A program made the translations under genes and the position numbers. From Mrakia gelida (Eukaryota > Basidiomycota > Tremellomycetes > Cystofilobasidiales > Mrakiaceae): a DNA stretch of 64,000 bases. Below, piece after piece: positions 1 through 11,406 of this stretch. The notes below the pieces were generated by a model. That model was not told the origin of the DNA. It worked only from the letters and a program-made list of their open reading frames with translations, and did not search any database. Each line of letters begins with the position of its first letter. The stretch's first letter is position 1. The stretch covers positions 186,001-250,000 of the forward strand of contig BRON01000022.1 in the NCBI GenBank assembly GCA_024345305.1, written 5' to 3'.

Positions 1-500
1 GCGTCGTCCGTGAGTGTTTTCGTTCTCGACGCGTTTTCGTTTCGTCACGCTCTCCTTCACCGTATATAAGGGAAGCTGATCGGAGCCTCTCGTTTCCTTC
101 ACCCCAGGGTCCTGCATCCGAGGGCACAGCCTCTCCTCCGCTGGTCAGTACGTCAAAGCCTGATCGGCCCGTCGATTCGACGCGTCCAACTCTACCGTTC
201 TTCCTTCTCCTTAGACTACTTGTACATCTTTTAGGTTGCATTATCTTCACTCTGTCTAATGCTCCCGCTCTCGCAATCGGCACGATTGTGCTGTCGAGCG
301 GAAGGAAGGGAAGAGCAGTCGAAAAAAGCGCGAAGTAGACCGACATGGTTTTCTTTCGCGCGAGCCGTCGCAAGAAGAGGTGTCGTGACTGTCATGAGAG
401 GTGGGAGAGATGTAGGTAGATGAGTACAAAGCGAGAGTGGTGGGGAGTGGGTAGGGAGTGAGGTAGATGTCGGAGGGGAAAGCGCGTCGAATGTCGTTGA
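1..500. other. gene-free left edge
   Basis: I see no coding exon with a recognisable product here. A TATATAA-like string lies near 62-70, but no start codon or exon can be tied to it. The right part is the 3' flank of the citrate lyase-like gene that ends at 501 on the - strand. Confidence 0.4.
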
Positions 501-2407
501 TCACGGCCCAGGTGACCATCCTCCCTCATCCGAGTCGGTGGTTGAGGAAAGAGACTTGTCGGTCATTCCGAGGAGGTTGGCCACCGGGACGACTCGCTGT
601 ATGGGGTGGAAGGAGGGAAAGGGATAGGGAGAGTCAGCTCAAGAGAGAGACGAGACGCGACGAAACGAAACGACGAGAAAGGAGATCGAGCCGAAGGAAC
701 CTTCGCAGCCTTGACCATGGGTTCATCGATCATCACACTGAATCATCGTCGATGAGAGGGTCGAGAGAGATAGCGATGGTGAGAACGAAGACTGGATGCG
801 AGAGATCTGAGAGGGGTGGATCGCTTGCTGGAGGGTAGAAGCCAAGTGGGTCAAGCGAGACGCGTCGTCGAGAGGTGAGAGGGAATGATTGAAGAGAAAT
901 CCGAAGGAAGGAAAGTCTGCATTCAGCCTCGTAACGCAACTGAAGCCTCTGGGAGATCGACAAAGGCCAATGAATGTCGAGAAAGAGGGGAACGTAAGGA
1001 ATGATGGGCAGGAGGGGAGTCGAACGAACCTTTCCGTCGAAACCAAGACGCCGACCTTCCTCGCACTCCTCCTTCAACACGTTCTCGTCCTTGTAGTTGA
1101 TGCAGACCTACAGCAAAGGGGACGAAGAGGTGACGAATCAGCGATCGAAACTGGGAAGGAAGCGCGGAGAGCGAGGGAAATAAGACGCGTCGCTTTCGAG
1201 GGCAGAATCTGAGCTCACCATGTCGATCGCAGGGATACTAAACGCCTTAGCGGCTAGTACAATCCGAGACCGAGCGTAGAGGAGTTCAATCCGAGAGGGA
1301 GATCGAAGGATCGAGGTCGAAGCACAGACTGTAAGCGAACGAAGACAAGGTGTGGAGGCAGAGTCAGTCGAGCGACGTCTGAAACGTCTGAGAAGTGGAG
1401 AGGTAGACTGACAGTCTTCAGCTGCAAACTGCGAGAAGAAAAGAGAGTAAGAGAGAGGAGGAGTCAGGTTTTGTGAGCGATCGAGGACGAGAGGGGAGAA
1501 GAAGGAAGCAGCAAGAGGCGAGAAGGACGAACCAAGAGACCGGACATTTGGCAGCCCTCCCCTCGCCAGCCAGCGATGTCCCCGACGTTCCAAAGGGACT
1601 CTGCACTCTCTACACTCGCTATGAGAGGTACTCGACTTCCGACCTCTGTAAGAATTCGGCAAGAGGCGGGTCAGCTCCTCTTCGAACGACACTCACTCCC
1701 TCGACTCGTCGTTCTCTGAGCTCGCTTGACTGACCTGCACTCTTCCCCCTCGCCTCCATGATCAAACTCGCCACCTTGGAGAGATGAGCTGGATGATCGA
1801 CCTTAGGTATCACGATGACGGGTAGACGTGGAGTGGAGGTGTGATCTCCGGTTTGAGAGGGGAGAGGGGAGTGAAGTTGGAGGAGGTGGTGGAGGAAGGG
1901 AAGATGGAGAAGATGGAAGCGAGATCGTCCTCTTCAAAGCCTGAACCGACGGTGTTGATCCGGACTGCTAGGCGGGTACGAAGATAAGGGTTGGCCTGGT
2001 GAGAGCGGAGTAGGAGAAGATTAAAGAGGTCAGGGGCAAGGGAAGCAAGAGCAAGGGAGGGGAGGGAGGAGATGACGATGCTGACCTTCAAGAACGCAAC
2101 GAGCTCCTCCCTCGCCTCCTTTTTCCTCGAGATGGGTACCGAGTCCTCGAGATCGTAGATGATGGTGTCGGATGACGATACGTTGTCTGCGAGAGATTTG
2201 GCGAGGAATTTTTGGGAGGAGCAGGGCACTGGAAGATGAGACGAAGGAAGGAGAGCAATGGAAGGTCAGCTCGAGCTCTCGATCCACTCGACGACTCGAT
2301 GAAGGCTCACCGTAGAGAAGAGAGCGCAGAGGTCTGATCCCTGTCTTCTTGATAGTAGAGAGAGCTTGAGATCTTTGATGAGATAGAATTCGAGTAAAAG
2401 AGACCAT
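501..2407 (-). CDS. citrate lyase beta subunit-like protein (CLYBL/HpcH-HpaI family), possibly decaying
   Basis: Members of this family cleave or make citramalyl-, malyl- or citryl-type CoA esters; the CLYBL branch is mitochondrial. Reading the - strand, spliced pieces give a basic, presequence-like N-terminus, then TIIYDLEDSVP (the conserved Asp-Leu-Glu-Asp), RINTVGSGFEEDD, VIVIPKVDHP, VPLIASVESAESLWN, FAAEDFCAS, IELLYARSRIVLAAKAF, AIDMV, VCINYKDENV, QAIHPSQI and MIDEPMVKAAK, in family order. Introns are short with GT-AG ends, for example 2310-2229. I start at 2407; an in-frame ATG at 2458 is possible. Two oddities: the frame changes between the GSGFEEDD and VIPKV exons without a clear intron, and about 28 residues usually found between the IHPSQI helix and MIDEP are missing. 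Family is secure; whether the gene still works is not. Confidence 0.75.
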
Positions 2408-2546
2408 GGCCGTTGAGAGAGGTTCTTCTGCAGAAGGAGCAGCTTGAGGAATCTTCAAAACGAGGTGAGCTCATCGCTCCTTCCCTTCCCTTTTCCTCCC
2501 ACCCATCACGACCAGGTTGTCATAGTAGCATCCCTTTCGACGAACC

Positions 2547-3549
2547 ATGTCCCCTCCTCTTCCTCACATCCCCCTCGAAGTCAAGCACGAGATCCTCAAG
2601 TTCTGCGATCCCTCGACACTCGCTCAAACCTCTCGAGTCTCGCTTGCCTTCCTTCAACTCTCCTCCCCTCTCCTTTATCGAGATGTAGAGATCCACGGCT
2701 TGGAGCAACTTCAGCAGCTCTTCACTGAGAGGGTTAGCATCTCGGTCATCATCTGCAGGAGCGCTGGTACTTATAGCCAAGGTCGCTGATGAACTTCTAA
2801 TTGTTCCTCCCTGCCTCTTGCTCACTCAGGACGAGACCTCCCAACCCCACCTCTCCCCTCTCCTCAATCTCAACCAGATGAAAATCTTCTCGTTCACCCT
2901 CCGTCATCCCTCCCCAGAAGCTCTCCCTCGACAGGACCACCTCACCCATCCTCCTCGACCGACTCCTCATCTTCCTCCCTTACGTCCCCGAATCCCCTCG
3001 TTCAGCTCCCGCCGTCTCCATCCTCCCCTTCCGAATGGTTCAAGATTTCCTCGATGACTTCTTTTTCCCCCTCTTCATGCCAACCGTGCTTCACGTCGAA
3101 GGAGTCGAGCCAGAGGGCGGGTCAGAGCCCCCAAACCATTCGAGAACCTTCCCCTCCTCGCGCTCGAGTACGACGACTCAGACGAGTGTGACTGGTCCAA
3201 CCTTCGCGTCCTCTCGTTCAAGGATGCCAACACCTCGAGTATGCTCTCCAACCTCCCTCTCCAGGACGTCGTTTTCGTCGTAGAGTTCTCGGAAGGACTG
3301 TCGGATCGCCTTCGAACACGGCTGGTCGCCGACATTGGGATGGATTTGTTGTACGCGAGGAACGAGGAAGAGGCGGGGAGGGAGGAGTTTCCCTGTCCGG
3401 GCTTAGAAAGGTCAGAGGTATGGATTGATTCTGAGAGGAGGAGGCAGCAGGTGCTGAGTTATCTCAGGATGAAAGCGGAGGAGTATCTCGACGCGTCGGT
3501 GGTCGAAGCGAGATTGGGAAGGATAGAGGTTCTCGTTCGTCAGGGTTGA
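2547..3549 (+). pseudogene. F-box-like protein, frameshifted
   Basis: The start reads as an F-box-like motif (LPHIPLEVKHEILKFCDPST, then LAQTSRVSLAFLQLSSPLLY). In other proteins this segment binds Skp1 in SCF ubiquitin ligases. An intron runs from about 2734 to 2829. The rest has no family I know. It is a paralogue of the - strand locus at 7495-8525, which has the same LAQTSRVSLA segment and a matching second exon (DETSQPHLSPLL against DSTSQPQVSSFL). The coding frame changes at least twice, near 2905 and near 3120, so no single frame runs from start to stop; the last part (LEYDDSDECDWSNLRVLSF to the stop at 3549) is intact. This is a decayed copy unless the indels are sequence errors. Confidence 0.6.
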
Positions 3550-3961
3550 TCTAGCAGTGAGTATACTCCTTTGGTCCACATCTTCCCTTTATCCGTCCTT
3601 TCATCTTATCGCAGAAGATCGACCTGGGCTGCCTCTCTCCGCGACTCTCTCCTTCAGATCTTTCGTCCCTCGCTCGCTGTCGTAGCTGTCGCCCATAGTA
3701 GGACTCCTGACCTTTGATCAGCGTCGTGGACCTGGGAATGGCAAGTAGACTTCGAACGTCTCCACCAAGGCGCAACAGTCTCGACCGTCGTGAAGGAGAG
3801 GGAGCGAGCGAGGGAGAAATATATCGAGTTTCGAAAAGCCAGCTCGTCGCCCTTCTCCTTCGCTTCCCTCGACCGGCCCTCACTCCCCTCACAAACTCAT
3901 CTCTTCCTTTTTCATCACATCAACAGCTACCTCGCCCTCCCAACTCTCCTCGTCCCTCAGC

Positions 3962-5252
3962 ATGTTGACCGAAGCTCAGAAGTGTGAGTGAAGAACGAGA
4001 TCAACCTCAGCGGACGAAGCCGAGAGGTCAAGATTGCGAGCTCACACCTCCCCTTCCTTCCTTTTCTCCTCCCTGCTGGCCTCCAGCATGCTGCACGATC
4101 CCTCCAGTGGAGGCTGAATACACTCCCAAGGGTGTTTTTGAGGTAAATCTCACTCTTTCGAGCTCAATCCAGCTCTGCAAAGAGGGAGAGCTCACCCAGC
4201 CCATCCCTCCCTCTGTCCTTTCACAGACCATCGAAGGACTCAAGACCTACGTCGCTGGCCCTGCGGACGCTACCAAACTTATCATCTATGCATACGATAT
4301 CGTTAGTGGTTGATTCCGTTTCCTCTCTCTAGCAGGGCTCACTGAAGAGCGGAGGATAGCAAAAGAAGGGGAGTCGGAGCTGACCTCGACTGCTCCGTCC
4401 CTCCCTCCCTTCGTTTCTCCAGTTCGGCCAGTCCCCTCAGGCTCTCCGAGGAGCTAATCTTCTCGCTGCTGGAACCAAGGCTAGGGTATGGGTTCCAGGT
4501 ACGTTTTTTCTTCTTTCTTCCTTCCTTCCTTCCTTCCTTCCTCCCCTCAAAGAGGAGAACCGAAGGCTGACCCTGACCTCGGTCGACCCACCCCTCGCCT
4601 GTTTTTGGACTCGCCCTCAGATTTCTTCGACGGAAAGCTTCCAGATCGAGCTCTCTTCAAGCAGCCTAGGACTCCCGAAGCGTGAGTTTGGGATCTACCC
4701 ATCTGCTGAAGGCGAAGCTGACCAGCTCTCCTCTTCGTTCCGCGTCCTTTAGCGATGCTCAACTCAAAGAGTTTCGAGCGACGACCGCTTCGGCTGAACG
4801 AAACCTCGCTACTCTCGACAAGCTCATCACGCTGGCTAAGAGTCATGGGATCGAGAAGGTTGGGGCTATCGGATTCTGCTAGTCAGTCCTTGCTCTCGCT
4901 CTCCTCTCGAAGCTCGCGACGATTCGACAGCTCGTTCGACGCGTCGAGCTGACCTTGTTTCCGTCTTCAGGGGAGCGAAGATCGTTGTTCTCTCGACTCT
5001 GACTGATGCTAAAGCTGTCCTGCATCCCTCTTGAGTGTGTCTCCTCTTCGAACCTGTCGAGAAAGAGGCAAACTGACGCTTTTCTCGTGGCTCGAACGAC
5101 AGAAACCTCGCCTCGACCGATGGAGACAACATCAGCGTCCCTACTGCTCTCTGGCCCACTTCAGTGAGTTCGAGCTTTCCCTTAGACACCGATTCATATC
5201 TTGAGCTGATATTTTGTCCCACTTGCACTTCCAGGGCGAGGACATGGCAATC
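3962..5252 (+). pseudogene. dienelactone hydrolase family protein, nonsense and 3'-truncated
   Basis: Spliced exons give MLTEAQK, SCCTIPPVEAEYTPKGVFE, TIEGLKTYVAGPADATKLII, YAYDIFGQSPQALRGANLLA, DFFDGKLPD, KVGAIGFC, GAKIVVLSTLTDAKAVLHPS and ISVPTALWPTSGEDMAI. This is the order of dienelactone hydrolase-like alpha/beta hydrolases; GFC carries the nucleophile Cys of the Cys-His-Asp triad. At the exon junction after GFC the expected Trp codon is spliced as TAG (base 4878), and a second in-frame TGA follows HPS near 5034. The reading frame then stops at GEDMAI, where a telomere repeat and retroelement end begin, so the segment with the catalytic Asp and His is gone. Introns at about 4144-4227 and 5161-5232 are normal. 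The copy is dead; the family call is confident. Confidence 0.8.
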
Positions 5253-5376
5253 AGGGTTCTATAGTCATATCAATACGGGTTAGGGTTAGGGTTCTATAGT
5301 CATATCAATACGCAGAGAGCAAGGTCAGAGAGCAAAAGAGAGAGAGAGAAAAGCAAGAAACAAACAGGGGTAGGGC
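5253..5376 (-). mobile_element. telomere repeats plus two 3' ends of the telomeric retroelement, sealing a break
   Basis: On the + strand an AGGG stub is followed by the retroelement's 3' terminal 21 bases, then two TTAGGG-type repeats, then about 90 bases of the same 3' end, stopping at CAGGGGTAGGGC. These are the same sequences as in the array at 36289-43130 and in the same orientation (element on -, TTAGGG on +). To the left a dienelactone hydrolase gene is cut; to the right an F-box-like gene on the other strand is cut. Both lost their 3' ends exactly here. Confidence 0.85.
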
Positions 5377-6152
5377 CCTGGATGATTCCCAAGTGAGAAC
5401 CACAGGTTATTCGGCTCCAAGGCTCCGAAGAGGCTTGACTGAAGCCTCTCGCTCTCCCCGAGAAGCTTCTGTCGTACGATGCTCACGAGTCTGTCCTCCC
5501 CGCTCACTGCCTTCTGCCACTTTCCCTTCTCGATGCCTGGGAACTCTGTGACAGAGTCATTGATAGACACCCGATAGGCTTCGAGGTGTCGCCTTCCGAG
5601 TTGCTGGAGGAGTTGAAGCGGCCAGGATGGGAGGAGGGAGGAGGAGGAAGGGGGAAGGAGGATGACGATCCGGTTGAGGTTCGGGAAGAGGAGGGTAGGA
5701 GTGGATTTGGGAGGAGGGTACCGTTGAGGTTGGAAGCAGCTTATGAGGCCGGTTGAGCAGTAGTATTGCATCGTAAAGAGGCCATCGTGGCTCGATCTAG
5801 GGGTCAGGGAGCCGTCGGGTTCGAGGGAGATGGGAGGATGGGCGTCCGGTTTGTGTCGAAGCTCACGAACCCAACTCCTTCTCCTCCTCACTTCTTCCCC
5901 TTCCCCGTCGAGTACCCCCAAGCCATTCCGAAAGAAGAGTTCCCAGTGGTGTGGCTCGCTTATGGTGATAGAGTAGAAAAGGGAGGGAAGGACGAGGTGT
6001 CGGAAGCCTTTGGAGACAAGGAGGAGGGAGGTCGAGCCTTGAGTGGGAGTGATGAGGGCGAAGTTGTCCTCGGGAGTGTGAAGAAGTTGGTCTCGTTGGA
6101 AGTAGTAGAAGATGACTCGTTCGAGGACCTCTGCAGGAAAAGAGGGGGACAT
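5377..6152 (-). pseudogene. F-box-like protein, 3' end replaced by retroelement
   Basis: One uninterrupted frame starts at 6152 with an F-box-like segment (FPAEVLERVIFYYFQRDQL, then STSLLLVSKGFRHLVLPSLF, YSITISEPHHWELFF). Such proteins usually act as substrate receptors of SCF ubiquitin ligases; that role is inferred only from the N-terminus. About 258 residues match gene-like sequence (PNLNRIVILLPPSS, LEAYRVSINDSV). The last 15 or so, up to the stop at 5325, are read from the retroelement 3' end and are not part of the original protein. No internal stop or frameshift is visible, so truncation is the only lesion I can see. Confidence 0.6.
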
Positions 6153-6305
6153 GCGACGGCTGGAAGGAGTTGGGGAAGGAGAGAGAAGGGAGTGGGTGTC
6201 GAAAAGGAGGGGAGCACGAGGGCCGTGTGAGCTCGGGTTCTTTATTTGAAGCGTGGTGACTCACCAAGGAAGGGAAGCGAAGGGAAGCTTTTCTCGGTGC
6301 TGCAT

Positions 6306-6639
6306 CTACAGTAGTACCCAGAGATCAGGCTCATCTATAGCTGATCGAAGACGACGTGTGCGAAACGACAAATTCAACGACGCTGAGATTCGTCCCGCTT
6401 CTGCTGAGAGGCTCAAGCGAGAGCAGAGACAGAGTCAGTGTGGGATTCGCAGAAGATGCGAAGTCCACGCAAGGCTATGGACAGAGAGATACAATACGCG
6501 ACTCACCTGAAGCCTGCTCCTCAACCTCGACGGCAAACTTCCCTCTACACCTCTCCTCGACCTCTCGTAGCACGGCCAGCTCCGCATCTATCCTCAGCTG
6601 CTCCGTCCTCAATACCTGCACTATTGACGCGATCTGCAT
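6306..6639 (-). CDS. small predicted coiled-coil protein, unknown
   Basis: I do not recognise this gene. On the - strand an ATG at 6639 opens a 45-codon exon rich in heptad-like Leu/Val/Ile (IASIVQVLRTEQLRI, ELAVLREVEERCRG), followed by a clean GTGAG donor at 6506. A pyrimidine-rich CTCTCAG acceptor leads to a second exon at 6403 ending in RRLRSAIDEPDLWVLL and a stop at 6306. That gives about 80 residues with coiled-coil character and no signal peptide. The splice signals match those of neighbouring genes, which is the main support. It could be one end of a longer gene whose 5' exons I failed to find. Confidence 0.35.
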
Positions 6640-6801
6640 CTAATCCAGGTGGAGAGTCGCATGCTGTCCACATATCCATCTCAAGAACAAAAACCCGTCG
6701 CGCTCGAGCGCGAGAGGAGCTGGATGGATCCGAACGACTCGACGACGGTCGAGGACTGGGGGTGGAAGCGATGCTAGGGAACAACCGGTTTGCTGACGGA
6801 A

Positions 6802-7118
6802 TTAGATCACCATTCCTTTGATGACGATCTCTCGTAGTCGGGAGAAGTTCAAGAGGAGGGGTGTTGGCTCGAGGTCGATGGCCACAGCTTCATTCAAGTC
6901 TTGAACGTCGTATACGAGGCGAGTCGGGTTGAGAGGGGGCAAGAGGGAATCATGCAGGAGGGGCAGGACTTCGAAGGTACTGGCCTTGCAAGTTAAAAGT
7001 GGATGTCGAGCGAGGAAAAGCGCGACGCGAGATTGTCACAAGGACGGCGGCGGACTGACCCAGAATCAATGTGAAGGGTTTGCAGAGACTGATTCTGACT
7101 CCTTGCGATTCTCTTTAG
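6802..7118 (-). pseudogene. C-terminal fragment of an F-box-like protein
   Basis: Two exons on the - strand read LKRIARSQNQSLQTLHIDS and, after an intron with a GTCAG donor, STFEVLPLLHDSLLPP, NPTRLVYDVQDLNEAVAIDL and LLNFSRLREIVIKGMVI with the stop at 6802. The style (short leucine-rich stretches ending in 'LREIVIKG') matches the leucine-rich tails of fungal F-box-like proteins. No start or F-box was found upstream before the unrelated region at 7150-7480, so I call it a remnant. Confidence 0.35.
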
Positions 7119-7494
7119 ATCCCTTCACCCGAAATCTTGCCTCGCCATCATCTCCATGACAAGTTATCTTCTTAACGAAAAGGCTTCGATCTCTAGAGAT
7201 GGTCGACGACGAGGGTGACTGTACCGAAAGCGTCGACGATGAGGGGATTCCATCACCTCTCCCTTACCTCCTTGTCCTCTGCCTCTTCCTCGCTCCTCCT
7301 CGAATCCGCCCTCGTCTTTCTCCTCACCCTCAACCGCTCGGGCCTCAAATATCTCGATCTCCGAGGAACTAGGCAATGATCGTCTCGAGCTGCAGAAGAG
7401 ATGAGAGCGAAGAAGAGAGCTGAGCACGTCAGCACAACGATTCAGTAGAGGAAGAAAAGGATGGGGATGGTCCACTCAAGTCTAGCACTACGAC
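7119..7494. other. no confident gene
   Basis: A + strand stretch near 7260-7370 reads SALVFLLTLNRSGLKYLDLRG, which looks like a piece of a leucine-rich repeat, but it has no start, no clear splice site and soon hits a stop. It may be another F-box-type remnant. Confidence 0.25.
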
Positions 7495-8525
7495 CTAACA
7501 AACCTTCACATCGCCCTCGATCCTCCTCAACCATCTCTTTGCAACCAACACGTCCAAAGGCACACCCTCCGTCCTCACGCGTCCCACCTGTTCTTCAAAG
7601 CATTCCAACATAACTCTCCTCATCTCCTCAGACCCAACGTGTATTTCAACATTTAGCCTCCCCTCCTCTCCCTGCTCGAGGACATTCCCGCGGAACATCG
7701 CGTCCCAGATCCCCCTCGTCACCCGGTACCTCTGATTCGAGGTCAGGCCCTCCGTGAGCTCCAGATCGACGCTCCGAGCGGTGCAACGGGTCTGGTTGAA
7801 GCTTGCGACCGCGTTCTTGAGCTTGAGAGAGCGAAGGTGTGTTTTGCGATTTGACGGCTGAGAGAGAGGTTAGAGGGAAGGAATCTCGGCGGGTAGTTTG
7901 GGTTGGCGTTTTCGTCCTGCTCGAGGAGCTCGAGCCGTGCTTGGTCTGCTGGAGGAGGGAGTATGCCTTCGGTGTAGAGCTCGACGGGTTGAAAGATGGA
8001 CAGGATATCTAGAATGACGAAGTGAAGGGCTGGGAGGTAACCTTCGGAAGGGCGCGTCTCCGAAAAGGGGTCGAAGGGGAGGAAGATGGAGAGGCGAGCA
8101 AGGAAGAAAGGAGTGGCTGGAGTGCTGAAGCGGTCGAGATGGAGCGGGTAGATGGGTGAGGGGATGATGAACCTTGGCTCCGTGAAGGTGAGAGCTTTAA
8201 ACTGGTCAAGGGAGAGGAAGGAGGATACTTGAGGTTGAGAGGTCGAGTCCTGGGGAGGGAGGGAAGGGAGCAAGTAGGAAGCTCGTCAGTTCGAGGCTAC
8301 CTGCTTTGTAGTCCAAGGTGAAAGAAGCTCACCCTTGTACACAGCATCATCTCGAACTGTTCCGATCCATGTGGTGGCAGAGAAGGGGGAGGAGAGCTCG
8401 AAGGAGGCGAGCGAGACGCGAGAAGTCTGGGCGAGAGTCGTGGGATTGCAAAGTCGGAGGATCTCGCGGTGGATCTCGAGAGGTAGGGTAGGAAGAAGCA
8501 AAGAGGAAGAAGCTGACGTGAGCAT
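7495..8525 (-). pseudogene. F-box-like protein, paralogue of the 2547 locus, one frameshift
   Basis: Start at 8525 (MLTSASSSLLLPTLPLEIHR, then EILRLCNPTTLAQTSRVSLA); longer in-frame starts exist up to 8708. An intron runs from about 8331 to 8253 with GTGAGC and CCCCAG ends. Exon 2 carries a variable region (FIIPSPIYPLHLDRFSTPAT, FVILDILSIFQPVELYTEG) and a distinct C-terminus (YRVTRGIWDAMFRGNVLEQG, then LNVEIHVGSEEMRRVMLECF). Between SRQIAK and the C-terminal part the frame is lost at about 7846, where one more A in an A4 run would restore it. The matching paralogue at 2547-3549 shows that both belong to one local family. Function beyond a possible Skp1-binding F-box is unknown. Confidence 0.6.
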
Positions 8526-8749
8526 GTTGAGGAGGAGAATCCGAAGCAAAGACTCGGGTTTGGCGGTTGTGATAGGTGGAGGAAGAAGGGACGGACGGGA
8601 GGGGGAGGAAAGTCCCCGCTCATTCCACGAGTTCCATCCCATCCAGATGGGCTCTCCTTCCCTTCTCTTTTCTCGCCTACTTGCATAAATATTGCTCGCT
8701 CGTATCATTTAAGGTATGCAAGTCTCTGAACCAAATCGCTCGCAGACGA

Positions 8750-10235
8750 CCTGGTCCAAGGACTGTTTTTAGTGGTCGGATGGAGGCAAACCATCAAGCT
8801 GACTGCGGATGTAGCTGCGCGTCCTCAACCGCTCACTGATCCTTTCATCTTCCCTGTTTCCTCCGATCTGCCCTGTAACCTTGTCCGGCGCAAGCTCGAG
8901 ACCTCCCCGCTTGGTTCCTTCCGTCTAGTCCTAACCCCTCCCTCCCCGAGTCAAGCATGCCAGGCTAACCAACACAGGCTCTGCTATCGACGTTGTGATT
9001 CCTCCTCCTCGAATCGCTAGCATCGCTTTAGCATGACGGTTTACGGCTCGTCTACTGATACAAGTCGTTAGCGATGACTACACACTTGCGGCATTAGTTC
9101 CCAAACAACCGCTGTTATCATTGATCATCCGTCTTCTAGCCCCTCTATGAAGAGAAGAACGGAAACGACAGGCTGTCTTTTGCGAAAACTACGAGTCGCC
9201 CCGTCACTGTCAAAAAGCATTATGCTCGTGAGGTAAGGTTAGCAAAGTAAGCCATTCTTACACTGGACTTCTCTTCACTTCGGCGTGATAAAGCCTGAAG
9301 TACCATTCTCAGGCTTGATATCCCGGTGAAGAATCGCAGGGAAGGCGTGCGGACGAGTGAAACGAGATGAGCTAGAAAGATAAGGACTCTACTACGACAC
9401 GGTACGAAACATTCAAAACAGTATACACAACTCGATAGAATACACGTAAAAGGAGGAAGACGTCTGCCGTGTGAAGAAGTTCTCCCTCGAATACGCGCGC
9501 CTCACTTTTTGGAATCTAACCTCTAGCCTGAGCCACATACCCACAAGGCTCACCGTACCCGTAACGTCTCTGGAGCTTCTGGTCTTCATCAACATTTCAA
9601 TTGGCTGAGACTTTTGCGATGGAGAAAACTGGCATCAGGTAAAGTTGAAGGCCAGGAAAGGGACAGCCCGTCATTTCGTATGGACCCGATGGGCCTTCTT
9701 GAGTATTCCGAGCGTCCTTCGCGTTGTTGAAAACAGTATCGTTGGAACATTGTCGAGGCTTTGTAGCTCTTTCCAGTGTTTGGGTTACATAACTTACTTT
9801 GTTAGGCGCCTTCCGTTAGTAACGTCATAGTTTAGCCCTGTTTCTGGACCATTCTCCGTATTCTGTACAGTATGTAACGTATATAAGCTACTTAGCTGGG
9901 TAGGAGTTCTCTTATACAACAATGGTCACCTCGAGTCGTTCCGCCTCTGAGCACGAAGCATCAAGTATCACCTCACTTTCTAACACGTCTCTCCCCCTTC
10001 TTCATCTCCTCGAACTCTCTGCTCTTCGAGCACCTCAATAACCTTCCGCTTACCCTCCCTCTTTCTCGCCTCCTTATTTCTACCTTTATCCAGGTACCCT
10101 CTGGAATGCAGCCATACAACTGCGAGCTCATTACGCCGCTCAACTTCACCTCTCCTCTCTCCTCCCAAGTCCTCTTTTACAAACGCCGAAACTCCTCCTA
10201 TCAGCTTCACCATCCTCACGTGCTCACCTAATTAG
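8750..10235. other. repeat-derived, gene-poor stretch
   Basis: I find no supported gene. A copy of the AACGACAG-type palindrome lies at 9162-9180. A 40-codon + strand frame opening at 9922 (MVTSSRSASEHEASS) might be a 5' exon for the coding-looking sequence at 10236, but I could not join them. Confidence 0.3.
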
Positions 10236-10424
10236 CCCCTCTATCTCGATCCCACAACCTACTACTACGTCAAGGTCTTTGGGAGTCGCTCGACAGAGGT
10301 CACCTCCGTCCCTTCGGCAGTCGAGGACGAGGCCAACGTGCTCGTGGATGTGACCGCGATTTGGCAGGGTGCAGGAGATTGCGGCTTGGACAGTTCCATC
10401 ACGAGCATTATCAGAAAATGGTAA
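10236..10424 (+). pseudogene. orphan 3' exon of an unrecognised gene
   Basis: An AG acceptor at 10235 opens 62 codons ending with a stop at 10422-10424: PLYLDPTTYYYVKVFGSRST, then VPSAVEDEANVLVDVTAIWQ and DCGLDSSITSIIRKW. Composition is protein-like and unlike the low-complexity shadows around it. I recognise no family. Upstream frames look coding in patches (NCELITPLNFTSPLSSQVLF) but are interrupted by stops. Confidence 0.3.
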
Positions 10425-11406
10425 ACGGCCTGTCGTCCTTGAGCTGGAAGTCTGACGGCGCAATAAAAAGACGGGTTGCAACGTTCAGTTTGGGTGTTGA
10501 AGGGAAACAAAGAGAGAGAGGAGACGATACTCACACAAGACTAGGAACTAGCCGACGGCGGAGAAGATCGAGTAGGGAATTTCGGCGATGAGTTGGGATG
10601 ACTGCCAAAGGAGAAAGGGGAAGTAAGCGAGATGAGAAGCTCCCTCCTCCCCTCTTTGGGAAAGAACTAACAGGAAAACGACGAAAGAGTACATCTTAAA
10701 ACTGGATCCTCGGTTAAAAGCGCGACGCTCTGACGTCCTGTATCACTGGATCGTTGATGGTGCCGCTCGTCTCCCACTCTGACGGCTTCCGCAGGCACAT
10801 ATCGCAAAGATGCATGGTCACGTCAGCGTATCCACGGACCACGAACCGAGAAAGGGCATCAAAGCTTCTTGACGACAAACGACCTCTGTCTTCGCAGCTC
10901 GCTGAGCTGTCAAGCAGCCGGTGAAACCTGAATTCAGGCTTTAGAATGATGACAGAAAGAAAAAAGAAACGAACGGTGTCGACTGAAGTGTCGAAAAAAA
11001 AGAACAAGGTTGAAAACGACAGGCTGTCTTTTCTCTACCTTTCTGTTTTTTCTCTGCGTATCAATGCACTGAGACTTTCCTTCCTCCCGTTGCTTTCAAT
11101 TCCCTCGCGAAGACGGTAAGGGGTTAGAAGGAATTGCTTGATGGACCTGGATCAGCGGACGCGTCGCGGGTGGCCAGGGTTGCCATCAGACACCCTCCTC
11201 TGCTTGTTCGCCTGCCACCACTTTTTCTAGAGCATCGACATGGGCCCATCGTATACAAAGACCGAGTGAAAAGGTGAAACAAGTGGACAAAGAAAAAGAC
11301 AGCTGCGTTTCTCAAGTACGACGTGTCTGATCTGCAAGAGAGATGGATCAATAAAAGTACATAGTCACTAGTGCAGATGGCGCCTTCCTTCTACTCCAGT
11401 GGCTCC

